A stretch of 64,000 bases of DNA from Pseudomonas paraversuta (GCF_904063065.1 NZ_CAJFCL010000002.1:124001-188000); one strand, 5' to 3'; shown: positions 7,249 through 17,469, counted from the first letter of the stretch. The notes: a model not told the origin generated them from the letters alone. A program made the numbers and translations.

Positions 7249-9867
7249 TCAGTGTTGCAGCAGTTTGCGGAACTGGGCCAGAGGCACCGGCCGGCTGTGC
7301 AGGTAGCCCTGGTACAGATGGCAACCAATACTCTGCAGAAACTGGAGCTGGGCCGCTTGTTCGACGCCTTCGGCCACCACCTTGATTTTCAGGCTGCGGG
7401 CCATGGCAACAATGGCGCGGATGATTTCCGCATCGTTGGGGGCGTTAATGGCGTCGCGCACAAACGACTGGTCGATTTTCAGGGTGTCCACAGGCAGGCG
7501 TTTGAGATGGGTCAGCGAGGAGTAGCCCGTGCCGAAGTCGTCCATCGCAAAGCTCACTCCCAACGCGATGAGCGCCTGCATTTTGGCGATGGTGTCTTCC
7601 AGATTCTGAATCACGATGCCTTCGGTGACTTCCAGCTTGAGCATCGAGCAGGGCAGGTCATGGTGCAACAGGCTGCGCTTGACCTGTTCCACGAAGTCGC
7701 TTTGGCGAAACTGCCGGGGGCTGATGTTGACGCACAGGCTGAATGCCTGGGGGTCGATCAGGCCTTCGCGCAACAATTTGCCGAACGAACGGCAGGCTTC
7801 ATCGAGAATCCAGGCGCCCACTTCCAGAATCAGGCCGCTGTCTTCGAGGATCTTGATGAAATGGGCCGGGGATTGTGCCCCCAGTTGCGGGTGCTGCCAG
7901 CGCAGCAGTGCTTCAGCGCCGACGATGCGGTTTTCCCGGGCGTCGACCTGGGGCTGAAAGTGCAGGCTGAACTCGTTGCGTGCCAACGCTGTGCGCAGGG
8001 CGCTTTCCATGTTCATGCGTTCGCTGGCCGCAGCCTGCATGGAAAAATCGAATAGCTGGCTGGTATTACGCCCGCAATCCTTGGCCCGATACAGGGCAAT
8101 GTCGGCCCGTTTCAGCAGGTCTGTCGCGGTGATCCCATGGTCGGGCAGCAAGGCAATGCCGATGCTGGGGGTTACTTGCAGGCGCTGGCCATCGAGAAAC
8201 ATGGGTTCGGCCAGCAGCTCGCGCAAGGTGTCGGCAGTACGCAGAACATTAAGCGTGACTGCTTGCAGCGAACCCTTGAGACCGGTCAGCAGTACTACAA
8301 ACTCGTCACCGCCCAGGCGTGCCACGGTGTCTTCGCTGCGGACACTGGCTTCGAGCCGGGCGGTGATGATTTTCAGCACCGAGTCGCCCACCGGATGCCC
8401 GAGCGAGTCGTTGATGTGTTTGAAGTGATCCAGATCCAGAAACAACAGCGCCCCGCGCAGATCATGGTGTTCAAGCAGCTCGGTCTGATGGTTCAGGCGC
8501 TCCAGCAGCAACGAGCGGTTCGCCAGGTTGGTCAGCGGGTCGTGGTAGGCCAGGTGGCTGGCCTGGGCCTGGGCCGCTTTGAGCTGGCTGATGTCGCGGG
8601 CAGTAAGCAACAGGCAGGGGGTGTCATTAAGGGTGATCGGTTCGATGGATATCTCAAGGTTGAGCAGGGCGCCGCGTCTGGAGCGCCCGAGTATTTCCCG
8701 GTTGCGGATACGGCCCTTTTCCTTGATCTCGTCGAGTAATGCCTGACGCTGTGAGCTATGCCCCCAGATCCCCAGTTCGTAAGGGCTGCGGCCAATCACC
8801 TCGGCGCTGCTGTATCCGGTCAGCCGGCTGAAGCCGTCATTCACTTCCAGATAGTTGCCAGTGGCAAGTTCGCTGATGGTGATGGCATCGGGGCTGGAGT
8901 GGAATGCCTTGGCAAATTTGTCTTCGGAGGCGCTCAGGCGTTGTTCGCGCTCCACTTGCTCGGTGATGTCGAGCAAGGTCCCGGCCATGCGCAGGGGCAG
9001 ACCTTCAGCGTCGCGATAGAGCCGGGCACGACTTTCTATATAGCGTGAAGTGTCGTTCTCGCCGGGCACCCGATAGGTCAGTTGATAACTCCCGGCGGGA
9101 CCTTCGCGCAGTGTGCGATAGGTGTCGCGCATATTGTCACGCTCGGCTTCGGGCACACCGTCGAAGAACGCTTCGAATGACTCGTTGAACGGTTCTGCCG
9201 GCAGGCCGTGCAGTTGGGCGGCACGGGCCGAGCCGTAGAGTCTGTCGCTGGGGATATGCCAGTCCCAGGTACCCAGTTGTGCCGAGTCCAGCGCCAGGTC
9301 CAGGCGCTCCTGACTGTCGATCAAGGCTTGCTCGACTTCTTTGCTTTTGCGGGTGTCCATGAAGGTACTGACCAGATAGGCCTCGCCCTCCAGTTCGACT
9401 TTTTGTGCGCTGAGGATGCCGTCGTGCAGTTGTCCATCACGGCCCTGCAGGCAGACTTCCATACTCACCGAGGCATTTTTGCTGCGTATGTTCTTGATGA
9501 ATTGTTTGCGCTGCCGGGGATCTGGCCAGATCCCCAGTTCGATGGTCGTACGCCCGATTGCCTGGTTTAACGGCCAGCCCAGCAGGCTCTCGAACCAATG
9601 GTTGGCCTCACTGATCAACCCGTCTTCGATGCGCACCAGCAGCACCATGTGGGGCGATAAATGAAAGAGTGTGGCGAAGCGCTGTTCTGAGTTGTTGAGC
9701 GCTTGCTGGCGTGTGCGCCGATGGCTTGCATTGTTGATGAGCCCCGTTTCAATGTCCCAGTACCAGGGCTGCGCTGACCCGTTGTTTTGCCTGCCGTGTT
9801 CCAGCGATATCGGGTCAACCTCAGTCAAACCGTCTAGGGGGAGGCTGGTATATCTCTGGTATGGCAT
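7249..9867 (-). CDS. PAS-PAS-PAS-GGDEF-EAL cyclic-di-GMP signalling protein
   Basis: This 872-residue cytosolic protein makes or breaks cyclic di-GMP under PAS control. After a short N-terminal tail come three PAS/PAC units (about 60-180, 185-310 and 320-430). A GGDEF domain follows (about 440-600), with LARLGGDEFVVLL-type active site intact (GGDEF). Last is an EAL domain (about 615-870) with EALLRW, DDFGTGYSSL and EGVEQ. Because both signature motifs are intact, diguanylate cyclase and phosphodiesterase activities are both possible. No transmembrane segments are seen. The ATG at 9867 has AAGGA upstream. The neighbouring LysR/leuC genes are divergent or separate, so no functional link is implied. 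It resembles the large family of PAS-GGDEF-EAL proteins in pseudomonads (RbdA/MorA/DipA-type output, but soluble). Confidence 0.92.
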   Translation of the reverse strand: MPYQRYTSLPLDGLTEVDPISLEHGRQNNGSAQPWYWDIETGLINNASHRRTRQQALNNSEQRFATLFHLSPHMVLLVRIEDGLISEANHWFESLLGWPLNQAIGRTTIELGIWPDPRQRKQFIKNIRSKNASVSMEVCLQGRDGQLHDGILSAQKVELEGEAYLVSTFMDTRKSKEVEQALIDSQERLDLALDSAQLGTWDWHIPSDRLYGSARAAQLHGLPAEPFNESFEAFFDGVPEAERDNMRDTYRTLREGPAGSYQLTYRVPGENDTSRYIESRARLYRDAEGLPLRMAGTLLDITEQVEREQRLSASEDKFAKAFHSSPDAITISELATGNYLEVNDGFSRLTGYSSAEVIGRSPYELGIWGHSSQRQALLDEIKEKGRIRNREILGRSRRGALLNLEISIEPITLNDTPCLLLTARDISQLKAAQAQASHLAYHDPLTNLANRSLLLERLNHQTELLEHHDLRGALLFLDLDHFKHINDSLGHPVGDSVLKIITARLEASVRSEDTVARLGGDEFVVLLTGLKGSLQAVTLNVLRTADTLRELLAEPMFLDGQRLQVTPSIGIALLPDHGITATDLLKRADIALYRAKDCGRNTSQLFDFSMQAAASERMNMESALRTALARNEFSLHFQPQVDARENRIVGAEALLRWQHPQLGAQSPAHFIKILEDSGLILEVGAWILDEACRSFGKLLREGLIDPQAFSLCVNISPRQFRQSDFVEQVKRSLLHHDLPCSMLKLEVTEGIVIQNLEDTIAKMQALIALGVSFAMDDFGTGYSSLTHLKRLPVDTLKIDQSFVRDAINAPNDAEIIRAIVAMARSLKIKVVAEGVEQAAQLQFLQSIGCHLYQGYLHSRPVPLAQFRKLLQH

Positions 9868-9930
9868 TGACTGCGATCCTTGGATCTCGATCCATTGAGA
9901 CGGTTTTGCTTCTGAACCGCTGGAGCGATC

Positions 9931-10824
9931 TCAGGGTTGCTCACTGTGACCCCTGTCGACCTGGGCATCCAGTAGTTTCATGAAGGCATGTGCGGCATTG
10001 GACAGGGTTCTTTCTGTGTGCACGATGTAGCCTAGCTGGCGCGTCAGTTGAATGCCGGGTAACTCGATCGATGCCACTTGCTCATCGAGCATGGTGCGCG
10101 GCAGGACGCTCCACGCCAGGCCGATGGAGACCATCATCTTGATGGTTTCCAGGTAGTTGGTGCTCATGGCGATATTGGGCGTCAGGCCCTGGGCTTCAAA
10201 CAGGCGCTGGACAATATGGTGGGTGAAGGTATTACCGCCCGGAAACACTGCCGGATGGTGGGCAATGTCGGCCAGACTGACCTTCGAACGGCGGGTGAGG
10301 GTATGTTCGGGGGCGACTACGAAGTCCAGCGGATCATCCCACACCGGCACGGCGCGAATCAGCGAATGGGGCTCCGGGGCCAGGGTGATGACCGCCAGTT
10401 CGGCGCGGCCGTGGAGAATTTCTTCGTAGGCCACTTCTGAGTCCAGGAACTGAATATCCAGCGCGACCTTCGGGTAGGTGCGGGTGAACTCGCGCAGCAG
10501 GGGCGGCAGGCGGTGCAGGCCAATATGATGGCTGGTGGCCAGAGTCAGGCGGCCACTGACCTCACCGTTGAGGTTGTTCAGCGCCCGGCGGGTGTCGTCC
10601 AGGACGTTGAGGATCTGGTAGGCCCGCGGCAGCAAGGCCCGCCCGGCCTCGGTCAGGCTGACTTCGCGGCCCAGCCGGTCGAACAGCCTGAGCTTGAGTT
10701 GCTGCTCGATACTGGCGATGCGTTTGCTGATCGCCGGCTGGGTCAGGAACAGGCGTTCGGCAGCCCCGGAGAAGCTCCCGGTTTCAGCAATAGCGATAAA
10801 AGCATTGAGATTCGCGAGATCCAT
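9931..10824 (-). CDS. LysR-family transcriptional regulator, divergent from leuC
   Basis: A 297-residue LysR regulator. An N-terminal winged helix (residues 1-60, MDLANLNAFIAIAETGSFSG, with the SFSGAAERLFLTQPAISKRI recognition region) is followed by a periplasmic-binding-protein-like effector domain. It is transcribed away from leuC across a 133-bp AT-rich gap (10825-10957) that must hold both promoters and the likely LysR T-N11-A site. The same arrangement next to leuCD is usual in Pseudomonas, so control of leucine genes is a reasonable inference. The effector is not known. The ATG at 10824 is preceded by a CAGGAA site. Confidence 0.9.
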   Translation of the reverse strand: MDLANLNAFIAIAETGSFSGAAERLFLTQPAISKRIASIEQQLKLRLFDRLGREVSLTEAGRALLPRAYQILNVLDDTRRALNNLNGEVSGRLTLATSHHIGLHRLPPLLREFTRTYPKVALDIQFLDSEVAYEEILHGRAELAVITLAPEPHSLIRAVPVWDDPLDFVVAPEHTLTRRSKVSLADIAHHPAVFPGGNTFTHHIVQRLFEAQGLTPNIAMSTNYLETIKMMVSIGLAWSVLPRTMLDEQVASIELPGIQLTRQLGYIVHTERTLSNAAHAFMKLLDAQVDRGHSEQP

Positions 10825-10957
10825 CTATTCGAATTCCTGTTGGTTATCCAAAGCATGAAAATTATGAATTTGAGTTATTAACTGTAACGCCATAGGATCG
10901 ACCTCACAAGCCAAGTGGTTATTGGCACAGAAAAGTAGCTGATGAGGAAACCGTCTG

Positions 10958-12376
10958 ATGGCCGGCAAAACGCTCTACGACAAGCTCTGGGATTCGCATT
11001 TGGTCAAGCAGCGCGACGATGGCTCGGCGCTGATCTACATCGATCGTCACATCATTCATGAAGTGACGTCGCCGCAGGCCTTTGAAGGTCTGCGTCTGGC
11101 CGGGCGCAAGCCTTGGCGCATCGATGCCAACATCGCGACCCCGGACCATAACGTACCGACCACGCCGGAGCGCAAGGGCGGGATTGAGGCCATTACCGAC
11201 CAGGTTTCCCGTTTGCAGGTGCAAACCCTCGACGACAATTGCGACGAGTACGGCATCACCGAATTCAAAATGAACGACATCCGCCAGGGCATCGTTCACG
11301 TGATCGGCCCCGAGCAGGGCGCGACCTTGCCGGGCATGACCGTGGTTTGCGGTGATTCGCACACCTCGACCCATGGTGCATTTGGCGCATTGGCCCACGG
11401 TATCGGCACTTCCGAGGTGGAGCACGTGCTCGCCACCCAGTGTCTGGTGGCCAAGAAAATGAAAAACATGCTGGTCTCGGTTGAAGGTCAATTGCCGTTC
11501 GGCGTGACCGCCAAGGACATCGTGCTGGCAGTGATCGGGAAAATCGGTACCGCAGGCGGCAATGGTCATGCCATTGAGTTTGCCGGCAGTGCGATTCGCG
11601 ATTTGTCGGTTGAAGGGCGCATGACCATTTGCAACATGTCCATCGAAGCCGGTGCCCGCGTGGGTCTGGTTGCAGCGGACGAAAAGACCGTGGCCTATGT
11701 CAAGGGTCGCCCGTTTGCACCGAAGGGCGCCGAGTGGGATCTGGCCGTGGAAGCCTGGAAGGATCTGGTTTCCGATGCCGACGCGCATTTCGACAGCGTG
11801 ATCAAGTTCGATGCGGCGCAGATCAAGCCGCAAGTCAGCTGGGGTACCTCCCCTGAAATGGTTCTGGCGGTGGATCAGAACGTTCCCGATCCGGCGCAGG
11901 AAGCTGACCTGGTCAAGCGTGGTTCGATCGAACGTGCCTTGAAGTACATGGGCCTGAACGCCAATCAGGCGATCACCGATATCCAGCTGGATCGCGTGTT
12001 CATTGGTTCGTGCACCAACTCGCGGATCGAAGACTTGCGCGCTGCGGCAGTGGTCGCCAAGGGCCGCAAAGTGGCCTCCACCATCAAGCAGGCGATCGTG
12101 GTGCCGGGCTCGGGTCTGGTTAAAGCCCAGGCCGAGTCCGAAGGTCTGGACAAGATTTTCCTGGAGGCCGGTTTTGAATGGCGTGAACCGGGCTGTTCGA
12201 TGTGCCTGGCCATGAACCCGGACCGCCTGGAGTCGGGCGAGCACTGCGCTTCGACCTCCAACCGTAACTTTGAAGGCCGTCAGGGCGCCGGTGGTCGTAC
12301 TCACCTGGTGAGCCCGGCGATGGCCGCCGCCGCTGCTGTAAACGGTCGTTTCATCGACGTCCGCGAATTGGTTTAA
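10958..12376 (+). CDS. leuC: 3-isopropylmalate dehydratase large subunit
   Basis: LeuC (472 aa) with LeuD isomerises 2-isopropylmalate to 3-isopropylmalate, the second step of leucine synthesis. It is an aconitase-family protein, and the [4Fe-4S] ligands are visible in GSCTNSR (about residue 348) and CSMCLAMN (about 409-412). Further aconitase signatures are [13 protein letters not shown] and the N-terminal [10 protein letters not shown]. Length is standard for the bacterial LeuC. leuD begins 10 bp after the stop with its own GGAG site (TTTAAGGAGCTGCGC), so the two are co-transcribed. The divergent LysR gene upstream is the likely regulator. Confidence 0.98.
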   Translation: MAGKTLYDKLWDSHLVKQRDDGSALIYIDRHIIHEVTSPQAFEGLRLAGRKPWRIDANIATPDHNVPTTPERKGGIEAITDQVSRLQVQTLDDNCDEYGITEFKMNDIRQGIVHVIGPEQGATLPGMTVVCGDSHTSTHGAFGALAHGIGTSEVEHVLATQCLVAKKMKNMLVSVEGQLPFGVTAKDIVLAVIGKIGTAGGNGHAIEFAGSAIRDLSVEGRMTICNMSIEAGARVGLVAADEKTVAYVKGRPFAPKGAEWDLAVEAWKDLVSDADAHFDSVIKFDAAQIKPQVSWGTSPEMVLAVDQNVPDPAQEADLVKRGSIERALKYMGLNANQAITDIQLDRVFIGSCTNSRIEDLRAAAVVAKGRKVASTIKQAIVVPGSGLVKAQAESEGLDKIFLEAGFEWREPGCSMCLAMNPDRLESGEHCASTSNRNFEGRQGAGGRTHLVSPAMAAAAAVNGRFIDVRELV

Positions 12377-12386
12377 GGAGCTGCGC

Positions 12387-13031
12387 ATGAAAGCTTTTAC
12401 TCAGCACACCGGGCTTGTCGCTCCCTTGGATCGGGCCAACGTGGATACCGACCAGATCATTCCCAAGCAGTTTCTGAAATCCATCAAGCGCACCGGCTTT
12501 GGTCCGAACCTGTTTGACGAGTGGCGCTACCTGGATGTCGGGCAACCGTACCAGGACAACTCCCGGCGCCCGTTGAACAAGGACTTTGTGCTCAACGCCG
12601 AGCGTTATCAGGGTGCCAGTGTGTTGCTGGCCCGTGAGAACTTCGGCTGCGGCTCCAGCCGTGAGCACGCGCCCTGGGCGCTGGAAGAATACGGCTTTCG
12701 CAGCATCATCGCGCCGAGCTATGCCGATATCTTCTTCAATAACAGCTTCAAAAATGGCCTGTTGCCGATCATTTTGAGCGACGCCGAGGTCGATGAACTG
12801 TTTGCCCAGGTCGAGGCCGAGCCGGGTTATCAGCTCAGTATCGACCTTGAGGCGCAAACCGTGACGCGTCCGGATGGCAAGGTGCTGAAATTCGAGATCG
12901 ATGCCTTCCGCAAGCATTGCCTGCTTAACGGCCTGGACGATATCGGCCTGACCTTGCAGGACGATGTGGCCATCGCCGCCTTTGAAAGCAAGCACCGTGC
13001 GAGCCAGCCCTGGTTGTTTCGCGACGCTTGA
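12387..13031 (+). CDS. leuD: 3-isopropylmalate dehydratase small subunit
   Basis: LeuD (214 aa) supplies the swivelling domain that completes the substrate pocket of isopropylmalate isomerase. The family motifs [14 protein letters not shown] near the N-terminus and [15 protein letters not shown] in the middle are intact. It starts 10 bp after leuC with a GGAG ribosome site. A partial REP sequence (AGCTCGCTCCTACAG, 13034-13049) and a 12-bp hairpin follow the stop before the methyltransferase gene. Confidence 0.98.
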   Translation: MKAFTQHTGLVAPLDRANVDTDQIIPKQFLKSIKRTGFGPNLFDEWRYLDVGQPYQDNSRRPLNKDFVLNAERYQGASVLLARENFGCGSSREHAPWALEEYGFRSIIAPSYADIFFNNSFKNGLLPIILSDAEVDELFAQVEAEPGYQLSIDLEAQTVTRPDGKVLKFEIDAFRKHCLLNGLDDIGLTLQDDVAIAAFESKHRASQPWLFRDA

Positions 13032-13066
13032 ATCAGCTCGCTCCTACAGCAATCGCGTAATGCCGG

Positions 13067-13093
13067 CCCTGATCGCTGCTGCAGCGATCAGGG
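13067..13093. other. Perfect 12-bp inverted repeat between leuD and the methyltransferase gene
   Basis: CCCTGATCGCTG (13067-13078) and its exact reverse complement (13082-13093) are separated by three bases. No T-run follows, so it is not a typical Rho-independent terminator. It could stabilise the leuCD 3' end or partly separate expression of the next gene, whose ATG is 27 bp downstream. Confidence 0.6.
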
Positions 13094-13119
13094 CAGCCCA
13101 TCAAACAAGGGACTTCAAC

Positions 13120-13887
13120 ATGAGCAGCAGCGCCCGTCACAGTCAGGTTGTACAAAAGCAGTTCGGTGAACAGGCCTCGGCCTATCTGAGCAGTGCCGTG
13201 CATGCGCAAGGCACCGAGTTCGGCCTGCTACAGGCCGAGCTGTCCGGCAAGCAGGATGCCCGGGTACTGGATCTGGGCTGCGGTGCCGGTCATGTCAGTT
13301 TTCATGTGGCGGCGCTGGTTAACGAGGTGGTGGCCTACGACCTGTCGCAGCCAATGCTCGATGTCGTCAGCGCCGCCGCCCAGGATCGCGGTCTGGGCAA
13401 TATCAGCACCCAGCGCGGTGCGGCGGAGCGTCTGCCGTTTGCCGATGGCGAGTTTGATTACGTGCTCAGCCGTTATTCCGCTCACCACTGGAGCGACCTG
13501 GGCCAGGCTTTGCGCGAAGTGCGGCGGGTGCTCAAACCCGGTGGCGTGGCGGCTTTTATCGACGTGATGTCGCCCGGTAGCCCGCTGTTCGATACTTATC
13601 TGCAAAGTGTCGAGGTGCTGCGCGATACCAGTCATGTGCGTGATTATTCTGCAGGCGAGTGGCTGCGCCAGGTCAGTGAGGCCGGTTTGCATACCCGCAG
13701 CACACAGCGTCAGCGTTTGCGTTTAGAGTTCGGCTCCTGGATTGAGCGCATGCGTACACCGGTGAGCATGAGCGTGGCCATTCGCGAGTTGCAGCAATCC
13801 ATGGGCACTGAAGTGCGTGATTATTTTGAAATCGAACCTGATGGTTCGTTTAGTACCGACGTATTGGTTCTTTGGTGTGAAAAATAA
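13120..13887 (+). CDS. Class I SAM-dependent methyltransferase
   Basis: A 255-residue methyltransferase of the UbiE/BioC-like Methyltransf_11 type. Motif I (VLDLGCGAGHVSFHVA, about residues 48-63), the acidic loop in VVAYDLSQPML and motif IV (FDYVLSRYSAHHW) form a complete SAM site. The substrate is unknown. The ATG at 13120 gives a natural N-terminus (MSSSARHSQVVQKQFGEQA). The longer open frame from 12964 overlaps leuD in another frame and is not supported. The gene sits inside the leucine cluster between leuD and leuB, as in other Pseudomonas. That suggests co-expression but not a leucine-pathway role. Confidence 0.9.
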   Translation: MSSSARHSQVVQKQFGEQASAYLSSAVHAQGTEFGLLQAELSGKQDARVLDLGCGAGHVSFHVAALVNEVVAYDLSQPMLDVVSAAAQDRGLGNISTQRGAAERLPFADGEFDYVLSRYSAHHWSDLGQALREVRRVLKPGGVAAFIDVMSPGSPLFDTYLQSVEVLRDTSHVRDYSAGEWLRQVSEAGLHTRSTQRQRLRLEFGSWIERMRTPVSMSVAIRELQQSMGTEVRDYFEIEPDGSFSTDVLVLWCEK

Positions 13888-13954
13888 AAGCACCAGACAA
13901 TAAAAATTATGGATACCCCTCAGGGGGGATCAACTGACAGGTAGCGAGAGACCC

Positions 13955-15037
13955 ATGAGCAAGCAGATTCTGATTCTTCCAGGTGACGGTATTGGTCCGG
14001 AAATCATGGCCCAGGCAGTAAAAGTACTGGAGCTGGCCAATGACAAGTTCCAGCTCGACTTCGAACTGACCCATGACGTGCTCGGCGGCGCAGCCATCGA
14101 CAAGCACGGCGTACCCCTGGCAGATGAGACCCTGGAGCGCGCCCGTGCCGCCGACGCGGTGTTGCTGGGTGCCGTGGGTGGCCCTAAATGGGACAAGATC
14201 GAGCGTGATATCCGTCCTGAGCGCGGCCTGCTGAAAATCCGTGCGCAACTGGGTCTGTTCGGCAACCTGCGTCCGGCCATTCTTTACCCGCAACTGGCAG
14301 ATGCCTCGAGCCTCAAGCCGGAAATCGTTGCCGGGCTGGATATTCTGATCGTTCGTGAATTGACCGGCGGCATTTACTTCGGCGCCCCCCGTGGCACCCG
14401 TGAGCTGGAAAACGGCGAGCGTCAGGCTTATGACACGCTGCCCTACAGCGAAAGCGAAATTCGCCGTATCGCCCGGGTCGGCTTCGACATGGCCCGTGTG
14501 CGCGGTAAAAAGCTGTGCTCGGTGGACAAGGCCAACGTGCTGGCTTCCAGCCAGTTGTGGCGCGAAGTGGTCGAGGAAGTGGCCAAGGACTACCCGGACG
14601 TCGAGCTGAGCCACATGTACGTCGACAACGCCGCGATGCAGCTGGTGCGTGCGCCCAAGCAGTTCGATGTGATCGTAACCGACAACCTGTTCGGCGATAT
14701 CCTGTCGGACGAAGCGTCGATGCTGACCGGTTCCATCGGCATGCTGCCGTCGGCCTCCCTGGATGCCAACAACAAGGGCATGTACGAGCCATGCCACGGT
14801 TCGGCGCCGGACATCGCAGGGCAGGGCATTGCCAACCCGCTGGCAACCATTTTGTCGGTCTCGATGATGCTGCGTTACAGCTTCAATCAGACCGCCGCTG
14901 CCGATGCCATTGAACAGGCCGTGAGCCTGGTTCTGGACCAGGGCTTGCGTACCGGCGACATCTGGTCGGCGGGTTGCACCAGGGTCGGAACGCAGGAAAT
15001 GGGCGATGCAGTAGTCGCGGCGCTACAGAATCTGTAA
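13955..15037 (+). CDS. leuB: 3-isopropylmalate dehydrogenase
   Basis: LeuB (360 aa) oxidatively decarboxylates 3-isopropylmalate with NAD+. Recognisable elements are the N-terminal [11 protein letters not shown], the substrate-binding REL(T)GGIYFG, the catalytic K/D region ([33 protein letters not shown]) and the NAD-adenine-binding [14 protein letters not shown]. Length is standard. It has its own GCGAGAGA-type ribosome site and a 67-bp leader (13888-13954) containing a small CCCCTCAGGGG palindrome. Confidence 0.98.
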   Translation: MSKQILILPGDGIGPEIMAQAVKVLELANDKFQLDFELTHDVLGGAAIDKHGVPLADETLERARAADAVLLGAVGGPKWDKIERDIRPERGLLKIRAQLGLFGNLRPAILYPQLADASSLKPEIVAGLDILIVRELTGGIYFGAPRGTRELENGERQAYDTLPYSESEIRRIARVGFDMARVRGKKLCSVDKANVLASSQLWREVVEEVAKDYPDVELSHMYVDNAAMQLVRAPKQFDVIVTDNLFGDILSDEASMLTGSIGMLPSASLDANNKGMYEPCHGSAPDIAGQGIANPLATILSVSMMLRYSFNQTAAADAIEQAVSLVLDQGLRTGDIWSAGCTRVGTQEMGDAVVAALQNL

Positions 15038-15105
15038 TCTCTCTGGCCCGTTACTTCCTGTTGGTGGAAGTAACGACCCCACTTTTTGTTAAAGGTGTCG
15101 TTGTG

Positions 15106-16218
15106 ATGAAGCGTGTAGGTCTGGTCGGTTGGCGCGGTATGGTTGGTTCTGTGCTCATGCAGCGGATGCTGGAAGAGCAGGATTTCGATCTTATTGAGCC
15201 GGTGTTTTTTACTACTTCCAATGTCGGTGGACAGGGTCCGTCTGTGGGCAAGGATATCGCCCCGCTCAAGGATGCTTACAACATTGAAGAGTTGAAAACC
15301 CTCGATGTAATCCTGACCTGCCAGGGCGGCGACTACACCACTGAGGTGTTCCCCAAGCTGCGTGAGGCAGGCTGGCAAGGTTACTGGATCGATGCAGCGT
15401 CGAGCCTGCGGATGCAGGATGACGCAGTGATCGTTCTGGACCCGGTCAACCGCCGGGTGATTGACCAGCAGCTGGATGCGGGCACCAAGAACTACATCGG
15501 CGGCAACTGCACTGTCAGCCTGATGCTGATGGGTCTGGGCGGCCTGTTCGAGGCCGGTCTGGTGGAGTGGATGAGCGCCATGACCTATCAGGCGGCATCC
15601 GGTGCCGGCGCGCAGAACATGCGCGAGCTGATCAAGCAAATGGGTTCGACCCACGCTGCTGTGGCCGATCAACTGGCCGATCCGGCCAGCGCCATCCTCG
15701 ATATCGACCGTCGTGTCGCTGAAGCGATGCGCAGCGACGCGTACCCGACCGAGAACTTCGGCGTGCCATTGGCCGGTAGCTTGATCCCGTGGATCGACAA
15801 AGAGCTGCCAAACGGTCAAAGCCGCGAAGAGTGGAAGGCCCAGGCCGAAACCAACAAGATCCTGGGTCGCTTCAAGAACCCGGTTCCGGTGGATGGTATC
15901 TGCGTGCGTATCGGTGCAATGCGCTGTCACAGCCAGGCTTTGACCATCAAGCTGAACAAGGATGTGCCAATTGCCGACATCGAAGGTCTGATCAGCCAGC
16001 ACAACCCTTGGGTCAAGCTGGTGCCCAATCATCGTGAAGACAGCATCCAGGAACTGAGCCCTACCCGGGTAACCGGTACCCTGAATGTGCCGGTTGGCCG
16101 TCTGCGCAAGCTGAACATGGGTTCGCAGTTCCTCGGTGCGTTCACCGTGGGCGACCAGTTGTTGTGGGGTGCGGCCGAGCCGTTGCGCCGCATGCTGCGG
16201 ATTCTGCTGGAGCGTTAA
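15106..16218 (+). CDS. asd: Aspartate-semialdehyde dehydrogenase
   Basis: Asd (370 aa) reduces beta-aspartyl phosphate to aspartate semialdehyde, the branch point to lysine, methionine, threonine and diaminopimelate. The N-terminal Rossmann motif [13 protein letters not shown], the catalytic cysteine in [10 protein letters not shown] (about residue 135) and the His in the C-terminal half ([12 protein letters not shown]) are present. This is the Gram-negative-type enzyme. The ATG at 15106 begins MKRVGLVGW. The upstream frame to 14974 is inside leuB and is not used. A strong terminator follows, so asd ends its transcription unit. Confidence 0.97.
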   Translation: MKRVGLVGWRGMVGSVLMQRMLEEQDFDLIEPVFFTTSNVGGQGPSVGKDIAPLKDAYNIEELKTLDVILTCQGGDYTTEVFPKLREAGWQGYWIDAASSLRMQDDAVIVLDPVNRRVIDQQLDAGTKNYIGGNCTVSLMLMGLGGLFEAGLVEWMSAMTYQAASGAGAQNMRELIKQMGSTHAAVADQLADPASAILDIDRRVAEAMRSDAYPTENFGVPLAGSLIPWIDKELPNGQSREEWKAQAETNKILGRFKNPVPVDGICVRIGAMRCHSQALTIKLNKDVPIADIEGLISQHNPWVKLVPNHREDSIQELSPTRVTGTLNVPVGRLRKLNMGSQFLGAFTVGDQLLWGAAEPLRRMLRILLER

Positions 16219-16238
16219 TCCGCCCTGGTTGCAGCCAG

Positions 16239-16269
16239 GCCCGCCTCTCGCAAGAGAGGCGGGCTTTTT
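16239..16269 (+). terminator. Rho-independent terminator after asd
   Basis: A perfect 11-bp stem (GCCCGCCTCTC / GAGAGGCGGGC) closes a GCAA tetraloop and is followed directly by TTTTTA, 20 bp after the asd stop. Confidence 0.95.
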
Positions 16270-16373
16270 AATGAGTGGCGCTTTTTACTGCCGCGCTGGC
16301 GGGCACTGTCCGTTGCCTGCAAAGGTTGCGCCCGGTACAGTGCCGCTCCCCACGTTTCGCCTGAGGTAGATGC

Positions 16374-17384
16374 ATGAACCAGTCCTTTGATATCGCCGTC
16401 GTCGGCGCCACCGGCACTGTCGGCGAAACCATTGTGCAAATTCTCGAAGAGCGCAATTTTCCGGTCGCTGATTTGCATTTGCTGGCCAGCAGCGAGTCAG
16501 CCGGGCATTCGGTGCCTTTTCGGGGCAAAAACGTCCGAGTGCGTGAAGTCGATGAGTTTGACTTCAGCAAAGTGCAGCTGGTGTTTTTCGCTGCCGGCCC
16601 CGCCGTGACCCTGAGCTTTGCTGCCAAGGCCCGCGCTGGCGGGTGCGCGATTATTGATTTGTCGGGCGCATTGCCCGCGGCCCAGGCCCCGCAAGTGGTG
16701 CCCGAGGCCAATGCCCAAGTATTGGCCGGGTTGCCAAAGCCGCTGCAAATCAGCAGCCCGAGCCCGTCGGCAACCGCTCTTGCCGTAGTGTTGGCGCCCC
16801 TGCGCGGCTTGCTGGATATTCAGCGGGTCAACGTGACGGCATGTCTGGCAGTTTCTGCCCAAGGTCGTGAAGCGGTTTCCGAGCTGGCGCGTCAGACCAC
16901 CGCACTACTGAATCTGCATCCGCTGGAGACCAGTTTTTTTGATCGCCAGATGGCGTTTAACCTCTTGGCGCAAGTGGGCAAGCCTGATGCACAAGGTCAT
17001 GTACCACTGGAAAAACGCCTGGTAACGGAATTGCGTGAAGTGTTGGCTATGCCCGCGCTGAAAGTTTCGGTGACCTGCATTCAAGCTCCGGTATTTTTTG
17101 GCGATAGCTTCAGTGTTGCCGTGCAACTTGCCGGGCCGGTGGATCTGGATGCGGTGAATGCGGCGCTTGAAGCCGCTGAAAGTATCGAGCTGGTAGAGGC
17201 GGGCGACTATCCTACGGCGGTGGGCGATGCGGTAGGACAAGACGTGGTTTATGTCGGCCGGGTGCGCCATGCTGTAGACGACACTTCTGAACTTAATTTC
17301 TGGATGACGTCAGATAACGTAAGAAAAGGCGCCGCTTTGAATGCCGTGCAACTGGCTGAGTTGTTGATTAAAGATATTCTGTAA
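16374..17384 (+). CDS. Asd-like (USG-1 type) protein lacking the catalytic cysteine
   Basis: A 336-residue homologue of aspartate-semialdehyde dehydrogenase (COG0136, USG-1/Asd2 type). The Rossmann start (FDIAVVGATGTVGETIVQIL) and the overall fold are kept. The place where Asd enzymes have N-x-x-C-S/T reads SSPSPSATAL here (about residues 124-133), so the catalytic cysteine is absent. The protein is therefore unlikely to be a normal Asd. A start at 16374 (ATG after TGAGGTAGATGC) fits. The order asd, asd-like, fimV is standard for Pseudomonas, and the function of this paralogue is not known. Confidence 0.88.
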   Translation: MNQSFDIAVVGATGTVGETIVQILEERNFPVADLHLLASSESAGHSVPFRGKNVRVREVDEFDFSKVQLVFFAAGPAVTLSFAAKARAGGCAIIDLSGALPAAQAPQVVPEANAQVLAGLPKPLQISSPSPSATALAVVLAPLRGLLDIQRVNVTACLAVSAQGREAVSELARQTTALLNLHPLETSFFDRQMAFNLLAQVGKPDAQGHVPLEKRLVTELREVLAMPALKVSVTCIQAPVFFGDSFSVAVQLAGPVDLDAVNAALEAAESIELVEAGDYPTAVGDAVGQDVVYVGRVRHAVDDTSELNFWMTSDNVRKGAALNAVQLAELLIKDIL

Positions 17385-17425
17385 AAGATACTTGGCGTCA
17401 ATTTCCAGCAGGGTTCCAGAAGCTA

Positions 17426-17452
17426 TACAGGCCTCGGGGGACGAGGCCTGTA
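17426..17452 (+). promoter_or_regulatory. Strong hairpin in the fimV leader
   Basis: A perfect 11-bp stem (TACAGGCCTCG / CGAGGCCTGTA) with loop GGGGA ends 17 bp before the fimV ATG, just ahead of the AAGGAAGAGG ribosome site. No U-run follows, so it is not a standard terminator. It may affect translation initiation, 5' end stability or 3' processing of the upstream message. Confidence 0.6.
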
Positions 17453-17469
17453 CCAATAAGGAAGAGGCT

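Noticed and set aside
10919-12388. 489-residue minus-strand ORF
   Set aside because: Antisense to leuC, which is unambiguous.
12964-13119. N-terminal extension of the methyltransferase
   Set aside because: It would overlap leuD in another frame; the ATG at 13120 gives the normal family N-terminus.
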